Assembly (NCBI GenBank): GCA_910587235.1
Contig: CAJUKD010000009.1
Coordinates: 28,932 to 92,931 of the forward strand
DNA: 64,000 bases
From: an uncultured Muribaculaceae bacterium
Lineage (GTDB): Bacteria; Bacteroidota; Bacteroidia; Bacteroidales; Muribaculaceae
Reading direction: 5' to 3'
Below the pieces are notes generated by a model. That model was not told the DNA's origin and did not search any database. It worked only from the letters and a program-made list of their open reading frames with translations. Position numbers and translations under genes: made by a program. Below are positions 1-9,081 of this stretch, piece by piece (within the stretch, counting starts at the first letter, position 1; every line of letters begins with the position of its first letter).

Positions 1-2
1 AA

Positions 3-1121
3 ATCGGCTGGAGCACTCGACGCGGCCACGCAAGCCTCGACGCATCGATCTCCGCCGGACGAACAGCCCTCCATTCGCCAATAGCAGTGCCCACGCTCCT
101 GAACGCTTCGGGCAAAGCCGACGGCGCTGCCGAAGCCGACTACCGCCTCCGCGTAGAAGGCAACATCCTCAGGAACCGGGACATCGGAGCCTCGCTGCTC
201 GTCGACGCCGATATCCTGCACCGCCAGCGAGGTCTGCAATGGGTCGGCGACTTCACCGAAGCCGCGGCTCCTGGACACTCGGCAGCCACAATAGTCGGAA
301 TAACCCCCAATGCAACATTCAACAGCCGTAACCTACGCGGACACATAGGCCTGCGGCTCGACTTCAGTCACGGATACAGCGGCCACAGCTTCCGCATAGC
401 ACCCGACATAAACATCGGATGGACCCCGACAGCCACATTCGGGATATACCTGCGCGCCGACGGCGGCAGTCGCCACCGGAGCCTGGCTTCTCTGGCCGCC
501 ATCTGCCCATTCGCGCCCGGCGCTACAGTAGCATCGCGCAGCACATCGGCCGTCGACGCACGCGCAGGCCTTACCGCAGGTCCTTTTGCCGGATTCTCGG
601 CAGAAATATATGGCGGCTACGCCACCGTCCACGGAGCACTGATGCCCCTGCTGCTGCAAACCTCCGAAGGCGACTTCTCTACTTTCGGAGGCGCCAACCT
701 CAGCGGCTGGAGCGTCGGAGGACGACTCGGCTACGCATGGCGCAATATCGTCGAAGTCAGCGCCGACGCATGCCTGCTCCCGCACGGATCCTACGGCCAT
801 GCATCAGCATCGGCAATCGACCGCGCTCGCTACCTAGTCGACACCAGGCTCACCGTACGCCCATTCCGGCAACTCAGCGTCGAACTAAGCTACACCCTGC
901 GCGGAAGCCGTCGCTTCTACAAACTCGCCCCCGGCACAAGCCCTGTCGAAACCGACGCCGGCAACGATTCGCGGCTCGACCTCGGCGCCACCTATGCTCT
1001 GACATCGCGATGGAGCGCATTCCTGCGCGTAGAGAACATTCTCGACTCCCGGCCACTGCTCCTGCCCGGCCTGCCCGCACAAGGCATCGGAGGACTTGCA
1101 GGAGCCGTCTTCCGCTTCTGA
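3..1121 (+). CDS. TonB-dependent receptor-type outer-membrane beta-barrel (3' part)
   Basis: The reading frame is open from the first bases of the window, so the gene begins upstream and only its last 372 residues are visible. The internal GTG at 87 is not a real start. The protein alternates short polar turns with strands rich in Tyr, Gly and Leu. It ends in a stretch like the last strands of TonB-dependent receptors: LRVENILDSRP, then a Pro/Gly-rich turn, then AGAVFRF with a terminal Phe, the usual outer-membrane insertion signal. It would take up a substrate across the outer membrane with energy from TonB; nothing visible tells which substrate. The plug domain is outside the window, so a plain porin-like barrel cannot be excluded. 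Confidence 0.7.
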   Translation: MGWSTRRGHASLDASISAGRTALHSPIAVPTLLNASGKADGAAEADYRLRVEGNILRNRDIGASLLVDADILHRQRGLQWVGDFTEAAAPGHSAATIVGITPNATFNSRNLRGHIGLRLDFSHGYSGHSFRIAPDINIGWTPTATFGIYLRADGGSRHRSLASLAAICPFAPGATVASRSTSAVDARAGLTAGPFAGFSAEIYGGYATVHGALMPLLLQTSEGDFSTFGGANLSGWSVGGRLGYAWRNIVEVSADACLLPHGSYGHASASAIDRARYLVDTRLTVRPFRQLSVELSYTLRGSRRFYKLAPGTSPVETDAGNDSRLDLGATYALTSRWSAFLRVENILDSRPLLLPGLPAQGIGGLAGAVFRF

Positions 1122-1201
1122 CATTCCGCGTCAAAACACTCTTTTTCACTCTCGCAACCATAAAAACAGCCTCGACGATAGCGAATCTGACGAAAAAACA
1201 C

Positions 1202-1209
1202 TATATTTG
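1202..1209 (+). promoter_or_regulatory. Bacteroidetes -7 element before secDF
   Basis: TATATTTG matches the Bacteroidetes sigma-ABfr -7 consensus TAnnTTTG and lies 54 nt before the secDF start, in an AT-rich gap of about 140 bp. Transcription would begin near 1216. Confidence 0.6.
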
Positions 1210-1263
1210 CGAGCCGTTTTCTAATCTTGAAATTTCATTAACAATCAAACCATATCAAATTAC

Positions 1264-4164
1264 ATGCAAAGCAAAGGAAAATTAGGCAGCGTTGTTGCCG
1301 GCGTAATCGCCGTTTGCCTCGTGCTCGTATGTCTGTTCTACCTCTCGTTCACATACATTTCCAACAAGTATGAGAACCAGGCTGCGGCATACGCCGTCGA
1401 GCAGTCGGGCGACAACGACGACGCGCTCTACAATCAAGCCTACAAACACTACATGGACTCTCTCGGAGAGAAAAAAGTGTATCTCGGCTACTACACTCTA
1501 AACGAAGTTCGCAAATGGGGCGTCGGCCTCGGTCTCGACCTCAAAGGCGGAATGAACGTAATCCTGCAGGTCGACATACCCGACATGCTCCGCTCCATGA
1601 AAGCCGGCGACACCGACTCCGTGTTTGAAGCATCGCTCCGCGGCGCCGACCGAATGGTCGCAACACACGAAAGCGACGACTTCGTAGGCTCATTCGTCAA
1701 CCTCTACCGTCAGGCTCGTCCCCAGGCCGACTTCTCAGTCGTATTCCAGGACGTTGTCCGCCCGGGCATGAGCGACGACGCCGTAAGCTCGGCACTCAAG
1801 AATCAGGTGCAGGACAACGTCGACAACTCCGCCACAAACGTCCTCCGCAATCGTATCGACCAGTTCGGCGTTGTTTCGCCAAACATTCAGGTCCTTCAGG
1901 GCAAACAAGGACAGATACTCCTTGAGCTTCCCGGCGTGAAAGACCATGAACGCGTACGCGACCTGCTCCAGCGCTCAGCCAACCTCGAATTCTACGAAAC
2001 ATACACCGCCGACCAGCTCCAGAACTCGTTCAACGCACTGATGAACCGTCTGATGGCCGACACCACCTACAACGCCGCTACCCTTGTAGCTCTGCTGCAG
2101 GCCGGAGGACACGGCGCCACCGTAGGCTACGCCCCCGACGCCAAGACCATGGCCGCCGTCGACCTCCTTCTCGACAGCCCATACGCAAAAAGCACCCTGC
2201 CCTCCGACCTCCGTCTGCGCTGGGCCGTAAGCCCCTCCGTACACGTCGACGCTCAAGGCAACGAGCACAACTTCGGCTACGCCCTCTACGCTCTACGCGC
2301 CCACGGCGGCAAAGCCGTTCTCGACGGCAAAGCTGTCAGCGACGCATCCTCCAACTTCGATCCCCTGCGCGGCAACGAAGTTTCGATGCGCATGAACTCC
2401 GAAGGAGCGCGCGCATGGGCACGCATCACACGCCAGAACATCGGCCGTCAGGTAGCCATCGTACTCGACAACCAGGTATATTCCGCACCCAACGTCAACG
2501 ACGAAATCTCCGGCGGATCATCCTCGATCACAGGCGACTTCTCCATCGAAGAAGCACGCGACCTTGCAAACGTCCTCAAATCCGGACGTATGGACGCAAA
2601 AGTGCATATCATCAGCGACATGGTCATCGGCCCGTCGCTCGGCAAGCAGGCAATCGAGGACGGATTCACATCCTTCGTTGTCGCACTGGTGCTCCTGATG
2701 ATATTCATGATGACATTCTACGGCGTCATACCCGGACTTATCGCAAACGTCTGCCTGATCTGCAACCTCTTCTTCACAATAGGCATCCTCGCCTCATTCC
2801 AGGCTGTGCTCACAATGTCCGGCATCGCAGGTATCGTACTGTCGCTCGGCATGGCCGTCGACGCCAACGTGCTTATCTTCGAACGCACAAAAGAAGAACT
2901 CCGCGCAGGCAAGAACGTCCGCAACGCCCTTGCCGACGGTTATTCAAACGCTTTCTCCGCGATCTTCGACTCGAACCTGACATCCGTAATCACAGGCGTG
3001 ATCCTGCTGCTCTTCGGAACAGGCCCCATCAAAGGCTTCGCCACAACCCTGATCATCGGCCTTATCTGCTCCTTCTTCACAGCAGTATACCTCAGCCGCC
3101 TATTCTTCTTCTGGTTCGCAAAGAGCAAATCTTTCAACAAGCTCACATTTGCCACCGCCGTATCCCGCAAGATGTTCGTAAATCCCGGAATCAACTTCCT
3201 GGGACAGCGTAAGATCAGCTTCTCGATCGCAGGCTTGTTCGCTCTTATCGTAGTCATCTCCCTCTTCGCCCGCGGACTCAACCAGGGCATCGACTTCTCC
3301 GGCGGACGCAACTACGTTGTCAAATTCGAGAAACCCGTCAGCACAACCGAACTCCAGCAGGTACTCGCGCCCCAGTTCCCCGACGCTTCAGTGGCTGTTA
3401 TCACCATCGAAAGCTCCAACCAGGTGCGCGTATCCACCAACTACAAGATCCAGGCTGAATTCGACGGTCCCGAAACCGAGAAGGAAATCACAGGCAAACT
3501 CTACGAAAGCCTCAAGCCCTACCTCCGCGACGGCATGACACCTGAAGAATTCTCAACCACCGACGCCAGTCAGGGCATCGTAAGCTCCCAGAAAGTAGGA
3601 CCATCTGTGGCCGACGACATGCGCACCGACGCATACATCGCCGTAGTCATAGCGCTTATCGCAATGTTCCTCTACATCCTGCTACGCTTCCGCAACATCG
3701 CCTTCTCTGTCGGTGCACTCGCCGCAGTAGCGTTCACGGCATTCGCCATCATCGGCTTCTACTCCCTCTTCTATGGAGTACTGCCTTTCGCAATGGAAAT
3801 CGACCAGACCTTCATCGCAGCCATCCTGACAGTGATAGGATACCAGATCAACGATACCGTGGTCGTGTTCGACCGTGTGCGTGAGAACATCGCACTCTAT
3901 CCCAAGCAGAATTTCTTCACAACCATCAACGGCTCGATCAACACAACACTGAGCCGTACCATAATGACATCCTGCTCGACCATCCTGGTGCTCCTCTGCA
4001 TCTTCATTCTGGGCGGTGACGCAATCCGCAGCTTCACATTCGCCATGCTCTTCGGCGTCATAATCGGCACACTCGCCACCATCTACGTGGCAGCCCCCGT
4101 GGCCTACCTCACCGACGCACGCCGCAAGTCAGGCAAATCCGCCGAAGCACCCGCTGCAAAATAA
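1264..4164 (+). CDS. secDF: Protein translocase subunit SecDF (fused)
   Basis: This 966-residue protein is the fused SecD-SecF translocase accessory subunit, which uses the proton gradient to pull secreted proteins out of SecYEG. One N-terminal membrane helix (about residues 9-30) precedes the SecD periplasmic region with the LDLKGG motif near residue 95. The SecD conserved helix GMAVDANVLIFERTKEEL lies near 528-545. The SecF half starts near residue 645, has the FSGG motif near 678, and carries the matching helix GYQINDTVVVFDRVREN near 859-875. The fusion is usual in Bacteroidetes, while many other bacteria have two genes. A TATATTTG promoter stands upstream and a strong hairpin follows, so it is probably transcribed alone. 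Confidence 0.97.
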   Translation: MQSKGKLGSVVAGVIAVCLVLVCLFYLSFTYISNKYENQAAAYAVEQSGDNDDALYNQAYKHYMDSLGEKKVYLGYYTLNEVRKWGVGLGLDLKGGMNVILQVDIPDMLRSMKAGDTDSVFEASLRGADRMVATHESDDFVGSFVNLYRQARPQADFSVVFQDVVRPGMSDDAVSSALKNQVQDNVDNSATNVLRNRIDQFGVVSPNIQVLQGKQGQILLELPGVKDHERVRDLLQRSANLEFYETYTADQLQNSFNALMNRLMADTTYNAATLVALLQAGGHGATVGYAPDAKTMAAVDLLLDSPYAKSTLPSDLRLRWAVSPSVHVDAQGNEHNFGYALYALRAHGGKAVLDGKAVSDASSNFDPLRGNEVSMRMNSEGARAWARITRQNIGRQVAIVLDNQVYSAPNVNDEISGGSSSITGDFSIEEARDLANVLKSGRMDAKVHIISDMVIGPSLGKQAIEDGFTSFVVALVLLMIFMMTFYGVIPGLIANVCLICNLFFTIGILASFQAVLTMSGIAGIVLSLGMAVDANVLIFERTKEELRAGKNVRNALADGYSNAFSAIFDSNLTSVITGVILLLFGTGPIKGFATTLIIGLICSFFTAVYLSRLFFFWFAKSKSFNKLTFATAVSRKMFVNPGINFLGQRKISFSIAGLFALIVVISLFARGLNQGIDFSGGRNYVVKFEKPVSTTELQQVLAPQFPDASVAVITIESSNQVRVSTNYKIQAEFDGPETEKEITGKLYESLKPYLRDGMTPEEFSTTDASQGIVSSQKVGPSVADDMRTDAYIAVVIALIAMFLYILLRFRNIAFSVGALAAVAFTAFAIIGFYSLFYGVLPFAMEIDQTFIAAILTVIGYQINDTVVVFDRVRENIALYPKQNFFTTINGSINTTLSRTIMTSCSTILVLLCIFILGGDAIRSFTFAMLFGVIIGTLATIYVAAPVAYLTDARRKSGKSAEAPAAK

Positions 4165-4193
4165 GCACACCGAAAATTCATCACATCCAACAT

Positions 4194-4225
4194 AGGAGGC
4201 CGGCCGTAATTACGGCCGGCCTCCT
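4194..4225 (+). terminator. Perfect 32-nt palindrome after secDF
   Basis: AGGAGGCCGGCCGTAA is followed immediately by its exact reverse complement. It lies 29 nt after the secDF stop. Only a weak T-rich stretch follows (GATATTTCTC), so termination is likely but not textbook. A perfect palindrome would work on both strands. Confidence 0.6.
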
Positions 4226-4281
4226 GATATTTCTCACCGGCACACTAACGCACCCTCCCTAAACCCGATAAATCAAAAAAA

Positions 4282-5187
4282 ATGACCAGCAAAGCCCGAG
4301 GCACAATATGCGGCATCGCCGCCGCCATGAGTTACGGATGCAACCCCTTCGCACTATTCCTTTACGCCATGGGCATATCCGTCAACTCCGTACTATCCTA
4401 CCGCTATGGAATAGCAACCCTCGTGCTCGGCCTACTGATGCTCCTCCGCAGGCGCCCGTTGCGCATCACCCGACGGCAGACAGCACTGACAGCAGCACTC
4501 GGAATACTCTTCGCAGGCTCCTCGCTGACACTCTTCCTGAGCTTCCGCTTAATCGACGCGGGACTCGCGTCAACCATGCTCTTCATCTATCCCGTGCTCG
4601 TAGCCGTCATAATGGCACTATTCTTTGGCGAACGACTCAGACCGGCCGTCGCCGCCGCCATCATCCTCGCCATAACAGGCGTGGCATTCCTTTGCGACAA
4701 CACCGTCATCGGCACCGGCGACATCCGCGGCGTACTGTTAGTCATGCTCTCATCGCTCCTCTACGCCGTCTATATGGTAATCGTCAAAGTATCACGAATA
4801 GCCCTGCCCGCCGACACACTCACCTACCACGTCCTTGCATGGGGCACCGTCGCAATAGTGGCATTCTCCCTCATCGCACCCTCCGAACCGCTGCAACTCC
4901 TCCACGGCGCCGCCCAATGGGGATGGGCGATATTTCTGGCACTCGTTCCGACAGTCATATCCATTATACTTACAAACGCCGCCCTGCGCGACATAGGCCC
5001 CACACCCACAGCCATTCTCGGAGCGCTCGAACCGATGACAGCAGTCCTGATCGGCACACTCGTATTCGGCGAAGCATTCACACCACGCCTCGCCACAGGA
5101 ATAGCCGTAATCCTGACAGCCGTGATACTCGTCGTCGCACCACGGCCTAAAATCCACCTCAACCGCAACACCCATTCTAAACCCTAA
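4282..5187 (+). CDS. EamA/DMT-family transporter
   Basis: The 301-residue product is almost entirely hydrophobic, with about ten membrane helices arranged as two EamA repeats (roughly residues 5-140 and 150-290). Each repeat ends in the typical stretch with Pro and a conserved acidic residue (FIYPVLVAVIMALFFGE and LEPMTAVLIGTLVFGEAFT). Members of this drug/metabolite transporter superfamily move amino acids, purines or other small metabolites across the inner membrane; the substrate cannot be read from the sequence. The start is an ATG after a run of A residues, typical here. It lies between the secDF hairpin and a low-complexity repeat, so it is probably a single-gene unit. Confidence 0.9.
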   Translation: MTSKARGTICGIAAAMSYGCNPFALFLYAMGISVNSVLSYRYGIATLVLGLLMLLRRRPLRITRRQTALTAALGILFAGSSLTLFLSFRLIDAGLASTMLFIYPVLVAVIMALFFGERLRPAVAAAIILAITGVAFLCDNTVIGTGDIRGVLLVMLSSLLYAVYMVIVKVSRIALPADTLTYHVLAWGTVAIVAFSLIAPSEPLQLLHGAAQWGWAIFLALVPTVISIILTNAALRDIGPTPTAILGALEPMTAVLIGTLVFGEAFTPRLATGIAVILTAVILVVAPRPKIHLNRNTHSKP

Positions 5188-5250
5188 ACCCTAAACTTTA
5201 GACTTTAGACTTTAAACTTTAGACTTTAGACTTTAAACTTTAGACTTTAG
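5178..5250. repeat. Low-complexity TTTAGACTTTAAAC / CCCTAAAC tract
   Basis: Directly after the EamA gene come two CCCTAAA-type units and then a tandem array of ACTTTAGACTTTA-like units (AAACTTTAGACTTTAG repeated several times). The same words recur in many intergenic gaps of this window (9839-9867, 12771-12785, 12949-12977, 19868-19882, 23891-23909, 25413-25440, 26213-26245, 31450-31480, 43480-43550), always outside genes. Confidence 0.8.
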
Positions 5251-5278
5251 CCCCTCTCCCCCAAAAATCCTGCCACTT

Positions 5279-5292
5279 TGTCAGTACTGACA
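5279..5292. promoter_or_regulatory. Perfect palindrome upstream of the dnaK promoter (possible activator site)
   Basis: TGTCAGTACTGACA is a perfect 14-nt palindrome. Its centre is about 82 bp before the transcription start predicted from the sigma-54-like element, the usual distance for an enhancer-binding protein site. The role is inferred from position and symmetry. Confidence 0.5.
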
Positions 5293-5339
5293 GACATCAG
5301 AAAACCCTCTCCACCCCCGCCGCGTGCCACGAAACATTT

Positions 5340-5356
5340 CTGGCACGCGATTTGTT
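5340..5356 (+). promoter_or_regulatory. Sigma-54-type -24/-12 promoter of dnaK
   Basis: CTGGCACGCGATTTGTT fits the sigma-54 consensus YTGGCACGrNNNTTGCW at 15 of 17 positions with exact spacing. The GG of -24 is at 5342-5343 and the TTG of -12 at 5352-5354. Transcription would begin near 5367, giving a leader of about 60 nt. No TAnnTTTG element is seen in this gap. Confidence 0.65.
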
Positions 5357-5427
5357 CTATATATGATTGAAACCATCCAACCAAGACAAATCACAAAACA
5401 AAATAAAACTAAAAAACACTTACTATC

Positions 5428-7335
5428 ATGGGTAAAATAATCGGTATAGACCTGGGCACGACCAACTCCTGCGTCGCAGTCCTCGAGGGCAAAGACCCCG
5501 TAGTCATCCCTAACAGCGAAGGACGTAACACAACCCCCTCCGTAGTGGCATTCGTCGACGGAGGCGAACGCAAAGTCGGCGACCCCGCAAAGCGCCAGGC
5601 AATCACAAACCCCAAACGCACCATCTACTCCATAAAGCGATTCATGGGCGAAACCTACGACCAGGTGAAAAACGAAATCGAACGCGTACCGTATAAAGTA
5701 GTACGCGGCGACAACAACACCCCCAGAATCGACATCGACGGCCGCGAATACACCCCGCAGGAAATCTCCGCAATGATCCTTCAGAAAATGAAGAAAACAG
5801 CCGAAGACTACCTCGGACAATCAGTCACCGAAGCCGTAATCACCGTTCCCGCCTACTTCAACGACTCCCAGCGTCAGGCAACCAAAGAAGCCGGCGAAAT
5901 CGCAGGCCTCACCGTAAAGCGAATCGTCAACGAACCAACAGCCGCCGCACTCGCCTACGGCCTTGACAAAACCGACAAAGACCAGAAAATTGCCGTATTC
6001 GACCTCGGTGGCGGTACATTCGATATCTCCATCCTCGAACTCGGCGACGGCGTATTCGAAGTAAAATCCACCAACGGCGACACACACCTCGGCGGCGACG
6101 ACTTCGACCACGTAATCATCGACTGGCTCGCCGAAGAATTCCTCCGCGAAGAAGGCGTCGACCTCCGTCAGGACCCCATGGCACTCCAGCGCCTCAAAGA
6201 AGCAGCCGAAAAAGCCAAGATCGAACTCTCAAGCTCGACCTCGACAGAAATCAACCTCCCCTATATAATGCCCGTCAACGGAGTGCCCAAACACCTCGTA
6301 AAGACACTCACACGAGCCAAATTCGAACAGCTCGCCGACAAACTCATCCACGCATGCCTCAAACCCTGCGAAGACGCCCTCCGCGATGCAGGACTCAAAG
6401 CATCCGAAATCGACGAAGTGATCCTCGTCGGCGGCTCCACACGAATCCCCGCCATACAGGAACTCGTACAGAAATTCTTCGGCAAAGCACCCTCTAAAGG
6501 CGTCAACCCCGACGAAGTGGTAGCCATCGGCGCCGCAATTCAGGGAGGAGTACTCTCAGGCGACGTAAAAGACGTGCTCCTGCTCGACGTCGTACCCCTC
6601 TCCGTAGGCATCGAAACCCTCGGTGGTGTCATGACAAAACTTATCGAGGCCAACACAACAATCCCAACCCGCAAGAGCGAAACATTCTCTACTGCCGTCG
6701 ACAACCAGCCCTCGGTCGAAATCAACGTACTCCAGGGCGAACGTCCACTTGCAAAAGACGACAAACTCCTCGGCAAATTCCACCTCGACGGAATAGCTCC
6801 GGCTCCACGCGGAATACCTCAGATCGAAGTGACATTCGAAATCGACGCTAACGGTATCCTCAACGTTTCCGCAAAAGACAAAGCCACCGGAAAGGAACAG
6901 TCCATCCGCATCGAAGCATCCAGCGGACTCACCGACGCCGAAATCAAACGTATGAAAGACGAAGCCACCGCAAACGCCGCATCCGACGCCAAAGAAAAAG
7001 AACGCATCGACAAACTCAATCAGGCCGACGCCATAATCTTCCAGACCGAAAAACAACTCAACGAACTCGGCGACAAAATACCCGCCGACAAGAAATCGGC
7101 CATCGAAACAGCACTTGGCCGCCTCAAGGAAGCCCACAAAGCGCAGAACATCGACGAAATCGATGCCGCAATCAAAGAAATCGAAAGCACCTTCGGCGCA
7201 GCACAGCAGGACATCCTCAACGCACAGGCCCAGGCACAAGCCGGCGCACAGCAGGCACAGCCTAACCACGGCGCAGCTCAAGGCAGTCACGACGACGGCG
7301 GCGTAACCGACGTCGACTTCGAAGAAGTGAAATAA
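5428..7335 (+). CDS. dnaK: Molecular chaperone DnaK (Hsp70)
   Basis: A full-length 635-residue Hsp70. The nucleotide-binding domain opens with IGIDLGTTNSCVAV (residues 4-17), has FDLGGGTFDISILE near 192-205 and VGGSTRIPAIQELV near 333-346. The linker KDVLLLDVVPLSVGIETLGG follows, then the substrate-binding domain with NVLQGER, and a Gln/Ala-rich tail ending DVDFEEVK, the typical EEVD-like end. It folds nascent and stressed proteins with DnaJ and GrpE, which are not in the window. The gene stands alone between a sigma-54-like promoter and a strong terminator, so it appears to be regulated separately from its cochaperones. Confidence 0.99.
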   Translation: MGKIIGIDLGTTNSCVAVLEGKDPVVIPNSEGRNTTPSVVAFVDGGERKVGDPAKRQAITNPKRTIYSIKRFMGETYDQVKNEIERVPYKVVRGDNNTPRIDIDGREYTPQEISAMILQKMKKTAEDYLGQSVTEAVITVPAYFNDSQRQATKEAGEIAGLTVKRIVNEPTAAALAYGLDKTDKDQKIAVFDLGGGTFDISILELGDGVFEVKSTNGDTHLGGDDFDHVIIDWLAEEFLREEGVDLRQDPMALQRLKEAAEKAKIELSSSTSTEINLPYIMPVNGVPKHLVKTLTRAKFEQLADKLIHACLKPCEDALRDAGLKASEIDEVILVGGSTRIPAIQELVQKFFGKAPSKGVNPDEVVAIGAAIQGGVLSGDVKDVLLLDVVPLSVGIETLGGVMTKLIEANTTIPTRKSETFSTAVDNQPSVEINVLQGERPLAKDDKLLGKFHLDGIAPAPRGIPQIEVTFEIDANGILNVSAKDKATGKEQSIRIEASSGLTDAEIKRMKDEATANAASDAKEKERIDKLNQADAIIFQTEKQLNELGDKIPADKKSAIETALGRLKEAHKAQNIDEIDAAIKEIESTFGAAQQDILNAQAQAQAGAQQAQPNHGAAQGSHDDGGVTDVDFEEVK

Positions 7336-7352
7336 ACAACCCCTCTACCGAT

Positions 7353-7390
7353 AAAAAAGTGCGGATCCCCACCGGAATCCGCACTTTTTT
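7353..7390 (+). terminator. Rho-independent terminator after dnaK
   Basis: A 14-bp stem (AAAAAAGTGCGGAT pairing with ATCCGCACTTTTTT) with a short loop ends in six T residues, 17 nt after the dnaK stop. The A/T flanks make it likely to work in both directions. Confidence 0.9.
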
Positions 7391-7531
7391 AGCATCTTTG
7401 GCGTTGAATGGGGAAAGACGATGCAGAGCATATCAACCCCGACAATATGGCACGCGATGTGTTCGGCGGACGGAACAATAAGGATTCTGTTCTGAAAGCC
7501 GACAATTATTGCACGAAATGGCGCGAAATTC

Positions 7532-7539
7532 GTATCTTT
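7532..7539 (+). promoter_or_regulatory. -7 element of lepB; decides the lepB start
   Basis: TATCTTTG matches TAnnTTTG. Transcription would begin near 7546, after the in-frame ATG at 7509. That upstream start can therefore be discarded in favour of 7569. Confidence 0.7.
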
Positions 7540-7568
7540 GTGCATTGAACACCAAAGAAAACAAGCAA

Positions 7569-9077
7569 ATGCAAGATAAAACCGACTTCCGCACCGACCT
7601 GCTGCGGAGAATATCAGCCACAAAAACAACCCGATGGATACGTTTTGCCCTCGTGGCTGCCATGTTCCTGGCATGGGTAGCATGGATGGGGCAATGGTGG
7701 CTCGCAATATTCCTGATCCTGCTTTTCGACATATACATAACAGGCTACATACCCCTGACATGGTGGAAAAAAAGCCCTAACAAAACACTCCGCGCCGTCA
7801 TGAGCTGGGTCGACGCCATAGTCTACGCGCTCGTTCTGGTCTACTTCGTCTTCGCATTCGTCGGACAGAACTACCAGATACCCTCCTCATCGCTTGAAAA
7901 AACACTCCTTACCGGCGACTACCTGTGGGTCAACAAAATGACCTACGGTCCCCGCGTACCGATGACTCCGGTCCACTTCCCGCTGGTCCACAACCGTATG
8001 CCGCTGCTCGGGTGCGACAGCTATCTCGACCGTCCTGCCGTATCCTACCGCCGCCTGCGCGGCCTGCGCGACGTCGAACAAGGCGACATCGTCGTATTCA
8101 ACTTCCCTGCCGGCGACACCGTCACAACCCTTACCGAAGACACTCCATTCTACTACGACGCCCTCGTTCTCGAAGTAGGCCGCAGCTACATGGCTCAGAA
8201 CGGGATAATCCCGGAAGCCGGCGAAGCCGACTCCACCGCCGACGCGATAGGCCGCCGGATCGTCCACTCCGACAAAGAACGCTTCGGAACAGTCAAATAC
8301 CGCCCCGTCGACCGCCGGCAGAACTTCGTCAAGCGCGTCGTCGGACTCCCCGGACAGCGTCTGAAAATCGTCAGCGACACCATCTTCATCGACGGCCGTA
8401 AACAGCCCGTTCCGGCCGAAGCACAGTTCAACTACGTAATCGCTACTCGCCGCGCACTCGCCGACGACGATCTGCATCGCCTCGGGATAGCACGTGCCGA
8501 CCTCCAGAGCGTCGATGCCGCCGGAGGATCATACATCACACGCACATCTGCCCCCGGCCTGCACTACTATTACATACCCGCCACTACAGCCATACTCGAC
8601 GCCCTGCGCGCCGACGGCACGATGACGGCCGCCGTACGCTACAATGCCATGACCGACATCGACCTGTTCCCGGCAGGAGTAGCCGACAGCTGGACCCTCT
8701 CCGACTACGGCGGCAACAACGGACTCCTCATACCCGCCCGCGGACTGACAGTACCCCTCACTCCCGAAAACTGGAAAATCTACCGACGCGTCATACGCAA
8801 CTACGAAAACCACCCCGACGCCCGCTGGGTCGACGGAAAAGGCGTGGTAATCGACGGAAAGCCCGCACCCGACTATACCTTCGGCATGGACTATTACTTC
8901 ATGATGGGCGACAACCGCTATAACTCCCAGGACTCCCGCTTCTGGGGCTTCGTACCTGAGGACCACATCGTCGGCACACCGATGCGCGTACTGATATCCT
9001 TCGACAACGACCGCGGACTCTTCGACGGTAAAATACGCTGGAACCGCATCCTGCGCGACGCCAACCCCGACAAATAG
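7569..9077 (+). CDS. lepB: Signal peptidase I
   Basis: This 502-residue inner-membrane serine protease removes signal peptides from proteins exported by Sec. Two N-terminal hydrophobic stretches (about 25-60) and a third (about 80-98) precede the catalytic box NYQIPSSSLEKTL (101-113), with the nucleophile serine near 107. The general-base lysine is in KRVVGLPGQ (Lys255), and box E reads GDNRYNSQDSRFWGFV from about 447. The roughly 190 residues between the Lys box and box E are much longer than in E. coli and include a large insertion, a pattern common in Bacteroidales. The start is set after the TATCTTTG promoter. The next gene begins 4 nt after the stop, so the two are cotranscribed. Confidence 0.96.
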   Translation: MQDKTDFRTDLLRRISATKTTRWIRFALVAAMFLAWVAWMGQWWLAIFLILLFDIYITGYIPLTWWKKSPNKTLRAVMSWVDAIVYALVLVYFVFAFVGQNYQIPSSSLEKTLLTGDYLWVNKMTYGPRVPMTPVHFPLVHNRMPLLGCDSYLDRPAVSYRRLRGLRDVEQGDIVVFNFPAGDTVTTLTEDTPFYYDALVLEVGRSYMAQNGIIPEAGEADSTADAIGRRIVHSDKERFGTVKYRPVDRRQNFVKRVVGLPGQRLKIVSDTIFIDGRKQPVPAEAQFNYVIATRRALADDDLHRLGIARADLQSVDAAGGSYITRTSAPGLHYYYIPATTAILDALRADGTMTAAVRYNAMTDIDLFPAGVADSWTLSDYGGNNGLLIPARGLTVPLTPENWKIYRRVIRNYENHPDARWVDGKGVVIDGKPAPDYTFGMDYYFMMGDNRYNSQDSRFWGFVPEDHIVGTPMRVLISFDNDRGLFDGKIRWNRILRDANPDK

Positions 9078-9081
9078 CGCC

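Noticed and set aside
87..1121. Complete gene starting at GTG 87
   Set aside because: The frame is open to the window edge and the product is only the barrel end of a larger receptor, so the gene is cut by the window.
5189..5250. CRISPR array or telomere-like sequence
   Set aside because: Units are 13-16 bp with no unique spacers, and CCCTAAA words occur inside mixed filler within the chromosome.
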